A stretch of 64,000 nucleotides of DNA from Desulfobacteraceae bacterium Eth-SRB2 (GTDB taxonomy: Bacteria > Desulfobacterota > Desulfobacteria > Desulfobacterales > UBA11574), in the NCBI GenBank assembly GCA_004193595.1, contig RPGQ01000004.1:172364-236363 (forward strand). Reading direction: 5' to 3'. This document shows positions 44,811 through 54,060 of the stretch, one piece after another (within the stretch, counting starts at the first letter, position 1; each line of letters starts with the position of its first letter). A program made the position numbers and the translations under genes. Under the pieces are notes generated by a model that had not been told where the DNA came from, did not search any database, and was given only the letters and a program-made list of their open reading frames with translations.

Positions 44811-44828
44811 TTTATGGATGGACATTAG
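44811..44828 (+). repeat. Solo TTTATGGATGGACATTAG motif
   Basis: It matches the terminal repeat of the miniature element at 31161-31303 with one difference and lies six bases upstream of tRNA-Leu. It may be a remnant end of the element. Confidence 0.5.
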
Positions 44829-44834
44829 TTAAAT

Positions 44835-44921
44835 GCCGGAGTGGTGAAACTGGTAGACGCACGGGACTCAAAATCCCGCGGGGGCGACCCCGTCTCGGTT
44901 CGATTCCGAGCTCCGGCACCA
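44835..44921 (+). tRNA. tRNA-Leu (CAA)
   Basis: The sequence folds into a class II cloverleaf. The acceptor arm GCCGGAG pairs with CTCCGGC, the anticodon arm is CGGGA-CTCAAAA-TCCCG giving anticodon CAA, there is a variable arm GGGGGCGACCCCGT typical of leucine tRNAs, and the T arm is TCGG-TTCGATT-CCGA. CCA is encoded at 44919-44921. It reads UUG codons. Confidence 0.96.
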
Positions 44922-44930
44922 TGAAAATAA

Positions 44931-44968
44931 GGGGTTTAGCAAACATTATTTTGCTAAGCCCTTTTTTT
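44931..44968 (+). terminator. Rho-independent terminator after tRNA-Leu
   Basis: GGGTTTAGCAAA pairs with TTTGCTAAGCCC (one G-T pair) around a short CATTA-type loop, followed by seven T. It lies ten bases after the tRNA. Confidence 0.9.
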
Positions 44969-44972
44969 GTAG

Positions 44973-45086
44973 TGCTTTCAGAAAGCCATCCAGGAGGGTA
45001 AGCGCCCCGAACTCACCGAAGCAAAAATCGACAAAGAGATATTAAATGGGATGTTGAAGCTGCCAGAAACCGATGTTTGTCAATAA
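44973..45086 (+). pseudogene. Possible gene-tail remnant
   Basis: A 37-codon open stretch between a TAG and a TAA has soluble-protein composition (QKAIQEGKRPELTEAKIDKE, ILNGMLKLPETDVCQ) but no start codon near its 5' end. It could be the tail of a gene lost by rearrangement next to the tRNA, or chance. It ends exactly where the convergent small membrane protein gene ends. Confidence 0.25.
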
Positions 45087-45242
45087 TCAGGTGATGACCC
45101 AGAATATGATGGCCCACAAGGACAGACTGAGAATACCACCAATAATGGCACCCTTAAAGAAAAACATTGAGTCACCATGAAGGTCTTTTTCCACAACGTT
45201 ATGGATCTTTTTAAAGATTTGAACAGAGTTAGTCGCTTGCAT
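45087..45242 (-). CDS. Small single-pass membrane protein
   Basis: A 51-residue protein with an N-terminal polar helix (SVQIFKKIHNVVEKDLHGDS) and one hydrophobic segment (FFFKGAIIGGILSLSLWAII) ending at FWVIT. GGGAGG lies ten bases before the ATG. A longer frame on the same strand (45080-45319) is in another reading frame and reads as non-coding. Family not recognised; the predicted topology is a tail-anchored helix with a GG-containing transmembrane segment. Confidence 0.65.
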   Translation of the reverse strand: MQATNSVQIFKKIHNVVEKDLHGDSMFFFKGAIIGGILSLSLWAIIFWVIT

Positions 45243-45589
45243 TTTGTAGTGAACCTCCCTTTTTTATTAATTAGCAAATAATTTAGCAAATCTTGTGCCA
45301 GGGGTCTTTTATGGGTCATTCTATTTTATATTCTATTTGTTTTTAATAAGTTAGGCAGATCTCTTCAATTTTCTTCCATACATCCTAAATGGGAAAATAT
45401 TGGCAAAACAACTTAAGCATGTGGCAAAAAATTGACAGGTTGAAATGAAGTGGTAGCGGAGGCTGTTTTCTCCGGGATCGGATGAGATATGGACAGGTAA
45501 TTACTCAGTTCCCCAGGGATTTATCGATTTTGTCCAAGAGGCGGTTGCCCGCGACCATATGGTTTGAAAAGAGCTATTGATTCCACCCC
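45243..45589. other. Spacer, no gene seen
   Basis: No coding frame of note. A CCCCTTAGGGG palindrome (about 45583-45593) adjoins the end of the amine oxidase gene and may aid termination. Confidence 0.4.
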
Positions 45590-46666
45590 TTAGGGGTTCA
45601 TTATCGCCCGTTCGGCGGCGGTCAGGGCGCCTTCGAGATAACCGCCGTGTTGGGTGGCGGTTTCCGTTCCGGCAAAATGGATGGTACTATCCCAAATGGA
45701 GGTTTGACCTGCCGGGGAGTGATAGATGGGGTGTTGGTACATGGGCGGCTGGTCGAACTGGGTGGCGGTAAATCGTTCGCGAGCCCAATCCTGGTAGAAG
45801 AAGGCCGTGGGCTGCGCCGCCGGTTTGCCATAGATGATTGCAAGTTGGGAGATAATCGCCTCGGTGAGATGTTGTTGATGGTTACGTTGCACCGCCGGAA
45901 TGCCGACAAATCCGGTCAGTCCGTAGGGGCCCTGGCCGTTGTTGGATCCGTCATGAATCTCGCCCAGGGGACCGCGCTCGCTGAAACCATGGCCCGATAG
46001 GCCCGTTTGCCGCCAGAAAGGTTCTTCGTAAAGGGCGCAGAATTTCGCATGACCCGCCATCCACGTACCCATTCTCAGCATGGCCTGGGTCAAATTATGA
46101 GACAGGTCAGGGGTAAAGAGAATGGTGGCGGCGGCAAGACGCGGCGGCAGGGCGAGGATTACCTTGTTGGTACTCAATTGGGTCCAGGGCTCTTTGTCCA
46201 GTTCGCCGATGCTGACCAAAGCGCCGGCGGACTTTTTTTCGATCGTACAGACCGGGTGATTGAGTCTGATGGCGTTTTCAGGAATATCCTCACAAAGTTT
46301 TGTGATCAGTGCCATCATTCCGCCGGAAAGCCGCCAGCAGAGAGGTTGCATGGGGTAACCCCTGACGGTATGGACGGCTCCACTGGGATTTTGAATACGG
46401 CCCATACCCTCTTCAAACTGGCGATAACCCTTGAGGCCCAGGGCTTGAATAAGGTGCGCCATTTTCGGGTGAATCTCGGGCCAGTACCAGGAAGGGCCGA
46501 GATCGGAGAAAAGCCCTTGATGTTCACGGCTTAAAATCCTGCCGCCGATACGCTCACGGGCTTCGAGAACAACAAAAGATTTATTTCTTTGGGACAGCAG
46601 GTAGGCGGCATAGATACCGCTGAGGCCGCCTCCGATAATTATGGTATCAACTGTTTCCGTGGGCAT
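45590..46666 (-). CDS. Flavin-containing amine oxidase-family protein
   Basis: A 358-residue FAD protein. The dinucleotide fold is TIIIGGGLSGIYAAYLL at the N-terminus followed by VVLEARERIGGRILS; GPSWYWPEIHPKMA and the C-terminal HFAGTETATQHGGYLEGALT motif are characteristic of monoamine oxidase / protoporphyrinogen oxidase-like flavoproteins. It is shorter than typical members (about 430-500), consistent with a compact substrate domain. It is monocistronic. Substrate unknown; amines, polyamines or carotenoid-like substrates occur in the family. Confidence 0.85.
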   Translation of the reverse strand: MPTETVDTIIIGGGLSGIYAAYLLSQRNKSFVVLEARERIGGRILSREHQGLFSDLGPSWYWPEIHPKMAHLIQALGLKGYRQFEEGMGRIQNPSGAVHTVRGYPMQPLCWRLSGGMMALITKLCEDIPENAIRLNHPVCTIEKKSAGALVSIGELDKEPWTQLSTNKVILALPPRLAAATILFTPDLSHNLTQAMLRMGTWMAGHAKFCALYEEPFWRQTGLSGHGFSERGPLGEIHDGSNNGQGPYGLTGFVGIPAVQRNHQQHLTEAIISQLAIIYGKPAAQPTAFFYQDWARERFTATQFDQPPMYQHPIYHSPAGQTSIWDSTIHFAGTETATQHGGYLEGALTAAERAIMNP

Positions 46667-46837
46667 GGCAATCTTTCATTACGATCTTTGTCATTAAATA
46701 TTTTTTTTTCGCTCGATACCTCTTACGACAATATGACGAAGGACACCGGAAGCATCCATACGGACGTTACGCGGCAAAACAGGCCCTTATCATATATCAG
46801 ATAAAATAGAAACTTATAATTTTAGGCTGTCCCCGGA

Positions 46838-48226
46838 TCACTTACTATTCATCTGGCAGTAAAGACTCCGGGCCATCCACGCCAGGACGGCGACTCCAAT
46901 ACACAGAACGCTCCAAAGGATCCATTTTTTCCAGGGCTTTGGAGGAGAGGGGACTTTAAGAGCCTTATCTCCACCCAGGCCTAATTGTTTTCCAATGAGC
47001 GCCGGGGTGATCAGTTGATGTGATTTCTCTTTTTTCAATGCCGGGAGAATCATATCCGAGGATGATTTCCCGGGTTGGTTAAAGAGTTGTCCGCTGCCAA
47101 ATGCGAGCATGTATGGTGCAGGGCCCCGGGCAATGAACAGAAGCTCATGGGCCCTCCAACCGAGCTGCAACACGGGTAAAGGTCGAGAAGCTTCAATGCC
47201 TGAGCCATCCTGGAGGACTTTGAGACGCCAGAAACGATCGGAGGTCTGCGGAAAAGTGATCATGTCATTGTTCAGTTCCACCGCTTCCATCTTCAGGCGG
47301 TAAAAAATAGCCTGACGGCGTACCACCCAGTGGGCCTCCTTATTGTCACGGGATAGTATGGTTGCGTGTAGAATACTGTTTGCCTCATGAAACTTAATCT
47401 GTAGAGCATCAACCGGCAAATGAGCATGTGATTCAAAACCAATAAGAATCACGTCGTCTTTGGTAGACTTTTTGGGATTAAGATCTGTCCATTCCCGTTT
47501 AATCATTGTTGCGAGAGGTCGGGATACAGCCTTTATATGGGTGATCTCAACGTTCTGTTGGCCGGCATTCCAGGAGAGATGAATATATTTCCTTGGTTTT
47601 CTAGGAAGTTGTATCATTGTACGACGGATTGTATTTCCTGAAAATTCAAGTTCTGCCAGGGTATTTTTTCTGGTCAGATTGATCCAGTTTGCAAGATCGT
47701 TTGAATGTTTCATATCCACCGTGGTGATAAAATGATCACCGCTGTTCCTCCATGTGAATTCAAGATTTACCGGGAATAATTTGATTTTGCTCATGTCGAG
47801 CAAATAGGCGTTGACTTTTGTTTCAGAAGTGGTTTTTCGTTTACTGGAATCGACCTTGATAATAGTCCCGTCCGTATTTCTGGTAATCATCAGGGAGAGA
47901 TCGTCTCCTGCGGGGATCTTTTCTTCATCAACCAATGGGAAAAACGGCACTGACTCGGTGACGGTTAATTTTTCTGTGGCGATTTTGGGGCGACGGATAG
48001 TATGGGGAACCATGTCGCCGTGGGCATTAAACACCCGGATATCACCCAAATCCGAGCGGGTACAGTTTTTATACACTTCCTTTGGCAGGGTGATGGAGTA
48101 GACCGCACGTCGCCCGTCAACATTGATGGGTAGCCCATAGGCAAAGTCATTTGTGGTCAGAGGTTTTGCCTGTGCTTCTGCACTCATGAAAAGTATGGAC
48201 AAAATGATCAGAAAATATCTCATCAA
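46838..48226 (-). CDS. DUF3999-family exported/anchored protein
   Basis: A 462-residue protein with a signal peptide (RYFLIILSILFMSAEAQAKP), a long beta-rich periplasmic part (DFAYGLPINVDGRRAVYSIT, VFNAHGDMVPHTIRR) and one C-terminal transmembrane helix (ILWSVLCIGVAVLAWMA). This matches DUF3999. It overlaps the DUF2339 gene by four bases (ATGA type), the usual arrangement of this pair. The function of the pair is not established; a role at the inner membrane in envelope stress or polysaccharide handling is guesswork. Confidence 0.82.
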   Translation of the reverse strand: MMRYFLIILSILFMSAEAQAKPLTTNDFAYGLPINVDGRRAVYSITLPKEVYKNCTRSDLGDIRVFNAHGDMVPHTIRRPKIATEKLTVTESVPFFPLVDEEKIPAGDDLSLMITRNTDGTIIKVDSSKRKTTSETKVNAYLLDMSKIKLFPVNLEFTWRNSGDHFITTVDMKHSNDLANWINLTRKNTLAELEFSGNTIRRTMIQLPRKPRKYIHLSWNAGQQNVEITHIKAVSRPLATMIKREWTDLNPKKSTKDDVILIGFESHAHLPVDALQIKFHEANSILHATILSRDNKEAHWVVRRQAIFYRLKMEAVELNNDMITFPQTSDRFWRLKVLQDGSGIEASRPLPVLQLGWRAHELLFIARGPAPYMLAFGSGQLFNQPGKSSSDMILPALKKEKSHQLITPALIGKQLGLGGDKALKVPSPPKPWKKWILWSVLCIGVAVLAWMARSLYCQMNSK

Positions 48227-50883
48227 ATTTCCTCTCCGGTTTTAGGGGGAAGGGGTGAAAAATAGCCGATCAGCAGCATGAGGATTCCAACCGCAATGAA
48301 GGAAACGATACGGGCGATGGTCCCGATGCCTGACAGATCTACGGTAAACAATTTGAGTACAACCATGGCAAGGAGCGTTGCCCCGGCAAACCAGATTCGG
48401 CGGGTGAGATGTCGGGTTGCCCAAATGGTAATGGCCAGGGCCGAAACACTCCAGAGGATTGAAATAGCAGATTGAAAAACCACCGAACCATACAAAGACC
48501 CATACTGAAAAGGAATATTTGTGTAGAAATGGATGATGCGCCCCGCAACACAGTTGAGCCAGATAAAAATGCATGCGCCCACCATACAGGGGATTGTCCG
48601 GTCAGGCAAGTTTTCGAATAACGAATGGGGTTGGATTTTGTTATGCAAGGCCCAGCGGAACAGAACGAGAAAGACAAAGAGTTGCGATAGCTCCAGGGGA
48701 TTCAGGAGGGGCAGATACAGGATGGGTGCCGGGTCTCCGGAAGAAAAATCAGTATTCAGTCCCCATAAGACAAGAAAGAACATGGGGATAATGATACCGT
48801 TATCAAGATAATGGCTGTAATATTTCTTAACCGGCCAGCCCATTCTCTTGCCGGCATTCATCATCAACAGCATGGCGCATCCCGGAACGATTCCCCAGCA
48901 GATGATAGGCCAGATCTGAGAGCCATGAATAAACCATTGCACAGCCCAGGCAGTTTCGTGGGTGGCTATGAACAAGACTAACCACATGGTGGCCAGGTGC
49001 CAGTAGGGCCTAATCTTTTCAGGCCATTCCTCCTCAAACACCCACAACAGACCATACTGAACCAGAAGAGACGAGACCCAGGCCAGAGAGCCCCAACGGG
49101 CAAAGAGATGTATGTGAAACCTGAGATCCGGCCAGGAAAAATAAATAATGACGATCATTAGCGGCAAAAGACCCAGCAATAGATATTTGAGTTCCTGCCA
49201 TTTGAGACGTTTGGCTATTATTGCCATAACCAAACAACTCATGGCACAGAACAACAGGACAAAGGAATAGAAATCCTTATGGGGGATATGCCGTTCAATA
49301 TCACGTATTCCGCCCCCAAACCACCACAGCAGGCCCCAGACCATGAGCGGTATGTGGATTCTGGTTTCCCAGTCCCGAAGCTTGCCGTGGTGAAGGGCCA
49401 GATAATAACTTGAAAAGAGTCCTGAGATGCTTAAGAAAAAACAGCTTAAGGTGATTCGATTCAAAAAGAGAACCATTTCCCAAGACGGATAACCGCTTTC
49501 AGAGAGAAACGCCATGCCTGCACCGATCTGCAACAATATCCCAAACAGTCTCGCAAGCAAACGCGCCTGACGTATCCCCACCCACACCATGGCCGCGCCC
49601 TCCAGAGCCCATGCCGTTGCGGTCCAATGCCCATCTAAAGCAAGAGGGATGGCCAGGCTGCCGAACACGACTCCAAGGGCCAGAAAGGCCTCGGTCAGCA
49701 TGCGCATGCCTTGGGTCAAACGGCGCCAGAGAAAAGTTGCCAGAAGGATATATGAGATACCAAGGGCCAGAACACTGATAGCCAGACCATATTCCATATC
49801 ACTGACCAGGCGGGCCTGAAGACTGAAAACTGCCAGAGGCAAGCCGAAAACCAGCGGTCCGTCGATGAATCCTTTCAGTTTTGGTGGCTGGCGATGGGCA
49901 AAGAGAATGGAAATTGCGACATAAAACATAAAAAACAGGATGAGAAAAGGTTCTGTTGTTTCAAAATAGGCCGGCTGGTAATACTTGTGGCCCCAGAAGG
50001 CGGAGACCACAAAGGTAAAGAAAAAACCGAGCAGATTGAGTTCCCGCCATGCCTTGAACCAGGCAATAAATAGAATCCCGGCATTCAACAGGGCGTAATA
50101 TGAAAAAAGCATGACATGGCTGCCACTGCCTATGGACATGAGCACAGGGGCCATGAAACCACCGACAATGCCGAAGATGGCAAGCGATTTTGAATCCTGA
50201 AGCACTGCGAGCGCACCCGTAAGGGTCACCAGACAAATCATGATAACCAGCGTCAGGGGAATTGGAAGCAAGTGGTATAGTTTAGAAGATGCAAAAACCG
50301 TGAGATAGATGATGCCAATGCCCCCGCCCTGCAAGGCAAGGCCGTACAAAAGCACCCGCTTCCGTAAACACCATCCGGTCATCAGCAATGCCAGGCCACC
50401 CGTGGCGATGATTGCAAGACGGAATTCCAAAGAAATCAAGTTTCGTTGCGCCACATATTTCAAGAGAAAGGCGACCCCGAAGAAAAGGATAATGATGCCC
50501 ACCTTGAGCACCACATTGCCTGTGGTAAAAAACTTTTTGATATAATCGACACCCATCTCGATGCTTTCAGTGACGGTATTGAAAGCACTCCCTTTTTTCG
50601 TCTCCTCTGAGGGCCCGGTCCTGGTGGCGTGATCCGCCGGGGATGTCACTGCTTGCGTCTCCGGTTCCGGTTGAGAGATTTGCATCGATATTTCTTTATG
50701 ATCTTCTTTTGTCTCGGGAACGACTGGCTCCTTTTTCTTGGCTTCTTCAAACCTATGTACAGATTCCGGAGATGGTGTGTCGGGTGTGGTCTGTTGTAAT
50801 TTTTCCAGTTTGGAAATTCGTTTTCGAAGGGAGAGGATTTGGAGTATCAATACAACAAGAATAACAAATAGGAAAAAGTACAT
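48223..50883 (-). CDS. DUF2339-family multi-pass membrane protein
   Basis: 886 residues. An N-terminal anchor (FFLFVILVVLILQILSLRKR) and a coiled-coil/low-complexity linker to about 95 are followed by about 25 hydrophobic segments to the C-terminus, typical of DUF2339. Charged segments between helices are short. It is the upstream partner of the DUF3999 gene with a four-base overlap. The family is widespread in proteobacteria and its biochemical role is unknown. Confidence 0.84.
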   Translation of the reverse strand: MYFFLFVILVVLILQILSLRKRISKLEKLQQTTPDTPSPESVHRFEEAKKKEPVVPETKEDHKEISMQISQPEPETQAVTSPADHATRTGPSEETKKGSAFNTVTESIEMGVDYIKKFFTTGNVVLKVGIIILFFGVAFLLKYVAQRNLISLEFRLAIIATGGLALLMTGWCLRKRVLLYGLALQGGGIGIIYLTVFASSKLYHLLPIPLTLVIMICLVTLTGALAVLQDSKSLAIFGIVGGFMAPVLMSIGSGSHVMLFSYYALLNAGILFIAWFKAWRELNLLGFFFTFVVSAFWGHKYYQPAYFETTEPFLILFFMFYVAISILFAHRQPPKLKGFIDGPLVFGLPLAVFSLQARLVSDMEYGLAISVLALGISYILLATFLWRRLTQGMRMLTEAFLALGVVFGSLAIPLALDGHWTATAWALEGAAMVWVGIRQARLLARLFGILLQIGAGMAFLSESGYPSWEMVLFLNRITLSCFFLSISGLFSSYYLALHHGKLRDWETRIHIPLMVWGLLWWFGGGIRDIERHIPHKDFYSFVLLFCAMSCLVMAIIAKRLKWQELKYLLLGLLPLMIVIIYFSWPDLRFHIHLFARWGSLAWVSSLLVQYGLLWVFEEEWPEKIRPYWHLATMWLVLFIATHETAWAVQWFIHGSQIWPIICWGIVPGCAMLLMMNAGKRMGWPVKKYYSHYLDNGIIIPMFFLVLWGLNTDFSSGDPAPILYLPLLNPLELSQLFVFLVLFRWALHNKIQPHSLFENLPDRTIPCMVGACIFIWLNCVAGRIIHFYTNIPFQYGSLYGSVVFQSAISILWSVSALAITIWATRHLTRRIWFAGATLLAMVVLKLFTVDLSGIGTIARIVSFIAVGILMLLIGYFSPLPPKTGEEI

Positions 50884-51345
50884 GAGAATCCTTAAGTCAT
50901 GCCCAGTTGGAGGGATTGGCCATATGGTTTTTCAATCCAACAATGATTGGTGCGAAAAAACTCGCGACATTTCCGTTTAATAAATATATTTGGTTCTGTT
51001 TTATTATAATTGTAATTCGGCATGTTGCAGTGAAAACTTTAGAGGATATATAGGATGTTATGCGTCCTTGAAATTTTGATGATTTGCCCGTGTGACTGCC
51101 AGCGAAATCCAATTGGGTTGAAGGTTTTCCCCGGACCATAATCATAATCCGATTTGAAAACCGAATCAATACCCCTTCGGAGATTATCATAAAAATTTTT
51201 GACCAAGCGCTCAAAATAAAGGCATGCGAAAAAAATAACCGCAGGCATCTATTTGATATTTCGAGAATTATTTTTTGAGTATAACGCAGAGACTTGTCCG
51301 CCTCCGGCGGATTGGGCAAAAAGACCATTTATGGATGAACACCAA
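50884..51345. other. Spacer containing a copy of the miniature element
   Basis: No convincing gene. A 143-codon minus-strand frame at 50897-51328 crosses the repeat and has unusual Ile/Ser composition, so I reject it. The right 126 bases are the repeat listed separately. Confidence 0.4.
51217..51342. mobile_element. Second, one-ended copy of the miniature element
   Basis: It matches the interior and right end of 31161-31303 (AGGCATGCGAAAAAAATAAC, GATATTTCGAGAATTATTTT, GCAAAAAGACCATTTATGGA) and carries an extra TGTCCGCCTCCGGCGGAT hairpin. The left terminal repeat is absent. The right end lies three bases past the stop codon of the ferredoxin-like gene. Confidence 0.55.
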
Positions 51346-52626
51346 CTAAAGATTCAACCGATTTACCAGCGCTTCGAGATAAACCGATTTCATTTGTTGA
51401 CTGGCCATGGCCTGTTTAATGGGCGGAAGTTTGAGAATGACCCCTAAAACAGCGGCCATGGCACGGTGGCTGTTTAATACTTGATTGTCGAAAATCAGAT
51501 CTTGAAGCTTGCCCTGCTCAATGGCCATGACCACGACCCGGTGGGCGGTATTCAGCGGCGTAATCACCCTCTGATCTCTGGATTGCAAGCCAATGCAATC
51601 TTCGGGACAGACCCTGGAACAAACGCCACATCCCAGACAAATTTTATCGTTCACCCGTGCAATTTTCTTTTTGGGATGATGGGGATCGTTGGCCGAAACC
51701 AGGCTCATGGCCTCGACCGGGCATACGGTTACACATTTTCTGCACCCCGTGCATGCCTCATCTTGAATTTTTGGAATGAAATTGGTTGTATGAACCGGCT
51801 GCAAAATCGCAAATTTCCTGGCGGTAGTCATGGCTTCACAGCAACATCCGCAGCAATTGCAGATAAAATTTACATCCTCTCTGACATTGTCGCCGAATTG
51901 AACCAGATTGTGTGAATAAGCTGTTTCCAGCAGTTCCAGGCATTCCGACACCTCCACCGGTCGGGCATAGTCATATTTAATCAGCGATGACGCCACCGCG
52001 TTAAAGGTCATGCATATTTCTTTGGGCGCATCACAGTCACGTCCCAAATGCGACATTTTATGACGGCAATAGCAAGTGCTGATCCCGATGTGTGAAGCGG
52101 TTTTAATGACCTGGGTCGCCCTTTCATAATCGAAAATTTGTAATGCGTTCTCACTTGAAAGAACCGGCTCATGAACAAAAACCCGTCCCAACTTGGTTTC
52201 TCCAACAAGAAACAGATTCTTGATAAAATCCTCTTCAACATTCAGATACTGGTAATACAGTTCACTCAATAGTCTCTGATTAATGTCACCTCTGATACGC
52301 ATCAGGGAGAATTCAAAAAATCCCGCCATAGGGGGCGGCAGGCAGTAAACCTGACGACCGTTCTCCTCCATATCCATCAAAATCGCCCGGCCACACAGTT
52401 GGTCTAACGTTTTCCGGGTTCTGACCTCGTCCATTTTCCATAAATGGGCGGCTTTTTCAGCTAAAAACGGTCTTAAGGGTAATAGCGATAACAGTTTTGC
52501 CTCTTTTTTGCTAAAAAGCATTTCTAGAATTTTATATAATAGTTTTGAAGGAGTCGCACCTTGGGGAAATCGATTCAAACGATCCACCAGCTGCACATAC
52601 CCGGATTTAATGGTGTGATGGGCCAT
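51346..52626 (-). CDS. 4Fe-4S ferredoxin-domain protein with N-terminal helical domain
   Basis: 426 residues. The N-terminal 110 residues are helical with a possible winged-helix pattern (PSKLLYKILEMLFSKKEAKL, VRTRKTLDQLCGRAILMDME). A central Cys-rich part (STCYCRHKMSHLGRDCDAPK and ICNCCGCCCEAM) may bind further clusters. Two ferredoxin motifs follow, CTGCRKCVTVCPVEAMS and CLGCGVCSRVCPEDCIG. I recall such proteins from sulfate reducers and methanogens as accessory redox proteins of unknown partner. It is 12 bases downstream of the DUF523 gene on the same strand. A copy of the miniature element sits right after its stop. Confidence 0.8.
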   Translation of the reverse strand: MAHHTIKSGYVQLVDRLNRFPQGATPSKLLYKILEMLFSKKEAKLLSLLPLRPFLAEKAAHLWKMDEVRTRKTLDQLCGRAILMDMEENGRQVYCLPPPMAGFFEFSLMRIRGDINQRLLSELYYQYLNVEEDFIKNLFLVGETKLGRVFVHEPVLSSENALQIFDYERATQVIKTASHIGISTCYCRHKMSHLGRDCDAPKEICMTFNAVASSLIKYDYARPVEVSECLELLETAYSHNLVQFGDNVREDVNFICNCCGCCCEAMTTARKFAILQPVHTTNFIPKIQDEACTGCRKCVTVCPVEAMSLVSANDPHHPKKKIARVNDKICLGCGVCSRVCPEDCIGLQSRDQRVITPLNTAHRVVVMAIEQGKLQDLIFDNQVLNSHRAMAAVLGVILKLPPIKQAMASQQMKSVYLEALVNRLNL

Positions 52627-52638
52627 AACAACCTCAAA

Positions 52639-53136
52639 TCAGATGTCAAGGGTCTTTAAATATTCGACGGCTTTGAAAATTTCCCGTTCGCTAAAAACAC
52701 GAATACTATGTTCTTCCAGAAGAACGGTGGTAATGCCTTTGCCCGGCTTTTTAATTCCGGAAAAACTTCCGTCGTAAATATATGTGCTGCCGCACGAAGG
52801 GCTGCCATCTTTCAGAACGGCAAGCTTGATTTTGTGTAAGCGGGCAAGTTCAAGCGCTTTTTGAGCACCGGTCAAAAAATATTGGGTAACATCCTTTCCT
52901 TTAATGTTCATGACCCTTGCATACCCATGCAATACTGTACTTCCGTCTTGACCGGAGATTTCCGAGCAAGGTCTGGGCACTGGAAGCCCTCCACCCACTT
53001 CGGGACAGAATGGCACCAGACGTCCCTGGAACTTTAAACCCAATAACACACTGCTTTCATTAACCTTAACCCGTCCGTTGTAACGGACATTTTCTCCAAT
53101 TAAGCAGGCGCTGACAAGTACTTTATTCATTTTCAT
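52639..53136 (-). CDS. DUF523-family protein
   Basis: A 165-residue protein matching DUF523: an N-terminal SACLIGENVRYNGRVK, then LVPFCPEVGGGLPVPRPCSE, and KLAVLKDGSPSCGSTYIYDG with GKGITTVLL near the C-terminus. The conserved Cys residues (SACL, FCPE, SCGS) are in place, consistent with a metal or thiol function. The start may be the second ATG (MNKVLVS). It lies 12 bases before the ferredoxin-like gene. Function of the family is unknown. Confidence 0.88.
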   Translation of the reverse strand: MKMNKVLVSACLIGENVRYNGRVKVNESSVLLGLKFQGRLVPFCPEVGGGLPVPRPCSEISGQDGSTVLHGYARVMNIKGKDVTQYFLTGAQKALELARLHKIKLAVLKDGSPSCGSTYIYDGSFSGIKKPGKGITTVLLEEHSIRVFSEREIFKAVEYLKTLDI

Positions 53137-53689
53137 CCATATTTATTGCCGTTGAATCTTCGGTTTGCACGGCAACCATAAACTCTATCTCAGTGAGTTT
53201 CAAGGCTTACTTATAGGTTCTATTTATATACGGCCCGGTTTTTCCTGAATAATTTATGAAAAATCTTCACCAAAACCTGAAGAAATTTTCTTTATTCCAG
53301 TAATCCTGCATTTCATTCTTCCCTGTGGATGGCATAAACAGGTTGCCAATAAAAGATTTATGATTTCGATAAATTTTAGAAAATCCGCGACGGTCAAATA
53401 ATATACCAAAACTTAATGAGAAGTTACTAAAAGACTCGGGAATGTTTTTAGAAAATCCCATGTTGCATTTTTGTGATTAATTTTCAAGCGTAACACTTCG
53501 GCCACTACTCATAATTGTGGGCGCAGGCAATGCATAAAATTATAGATACCCCCCTGAAAAATTATGCGGACTCTACTAAAATCGCTATGTTTTTAAAATT
53601 TAGTATTTGACACACCCTAACAATTATTATATCTGACAATATTTTTGATTGAAATTTATAAGACCCCCTAAGTAATTGGAGAAAGGTTT
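53137..53689. other. Spacer upstream of the kor operon
   Basis: No gene that I can support; a 64-codon minus-strand frame at 53267-53461 has no ribosome-binding site or family similarity. It contains a candidate kor promoter near 53607. Confidence 0.4.
53607..53633 (+). promoter_or_regulatory. Candidate promoter of the kor-hdr operon
   Basis: TTGACA (53607-53612) is followed after 15 bases by TATATC (53628-53633). The -35 is perfect, the spacer is short and the -10 is moderate. It is the best sigma-70-like site before korD. Confidence 0.35.
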
Positions 53690-53989
53690 ATGGAATTTTG
53701 GAGGGTTCCTTTTGACGCAGACACCATACAAGTTACTCTAGGCATCGTACACATCCTGGAGGATCGATGTAAAGGATGTGGATACTGTATCGAGTACTGC
53801 CCCAAGCAGGCTCTTGAATTTTCAACAAATTTCAACCAAAAGGGGTATCATCCCCCTGTTGTTGTAAAGCCCGAGGAATGTGTAAACTGTCATTACTGCG
53901 AAATCATTTGCCCGGAGTTCGCCATATTTTCAGTAGAATACCCAAGAATAACCGAACCCGGCCAGACCGAAACCAAGCATGTGATATAA
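53690..53989 (+). CDS. korD: 2-oxoacid:ferredoxin oxidoreductase delta (ferredoxin) subunit
   Basis: A 99-residue dicluster ferredoxin with CKGCGYCIEYCPKQALEF and CVNCHYCEIICPEFAIF. A short N-terminal segment (EFWRVPFDADTIQVTLGIVH) precedes the first cluster, as in KorD/PorD subunits of four-subunit 2-oxoacid oxidoreductases. GGAGAAAGG lies before the ATG. It is followed at a 71-base gap by korA, korB and korC, so it is the first gene of the operon. Electrons from 2-oxoacid oxidation pass through it to soluble ferredoxin or to the neighbouring Hdr-like enzymes. Confidence 0.92.
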   Translation: MEFWRVPFDADTIQVTLGIVHILEDRCKGCGYCIEYCPKQALEFSTNFNQKGYHPPVVVKPEECVNCHYCEIICPEFAIFSVEYPRITEPGQTETKHVI

Positions 53990-54060
53990 ACTGGCAATCA
54001 TCATTTTAGCTATATGAAACCACAGAAACACACAGACTATAAAGGTTAGACAAAAGACGA

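Noticed and set aside
44835..45242. Integrated element at tRNA-Leu
   Set aside because: No integrase, no direct repeat of the tRNA 3' end and no island-like gene content are visible nearby; only a short gene-like remnant.
50897..51328. A 143-residue minus-strand protein
   Set aside because: Crosses the repeat element, has skewed composition and no recognisable domain or ribosome-binding site.
53267..53461. A 64-residue minus-strand protein
   Set aside because: Phe/Ser/Asn-rich, no ribosome-binding site, no family.
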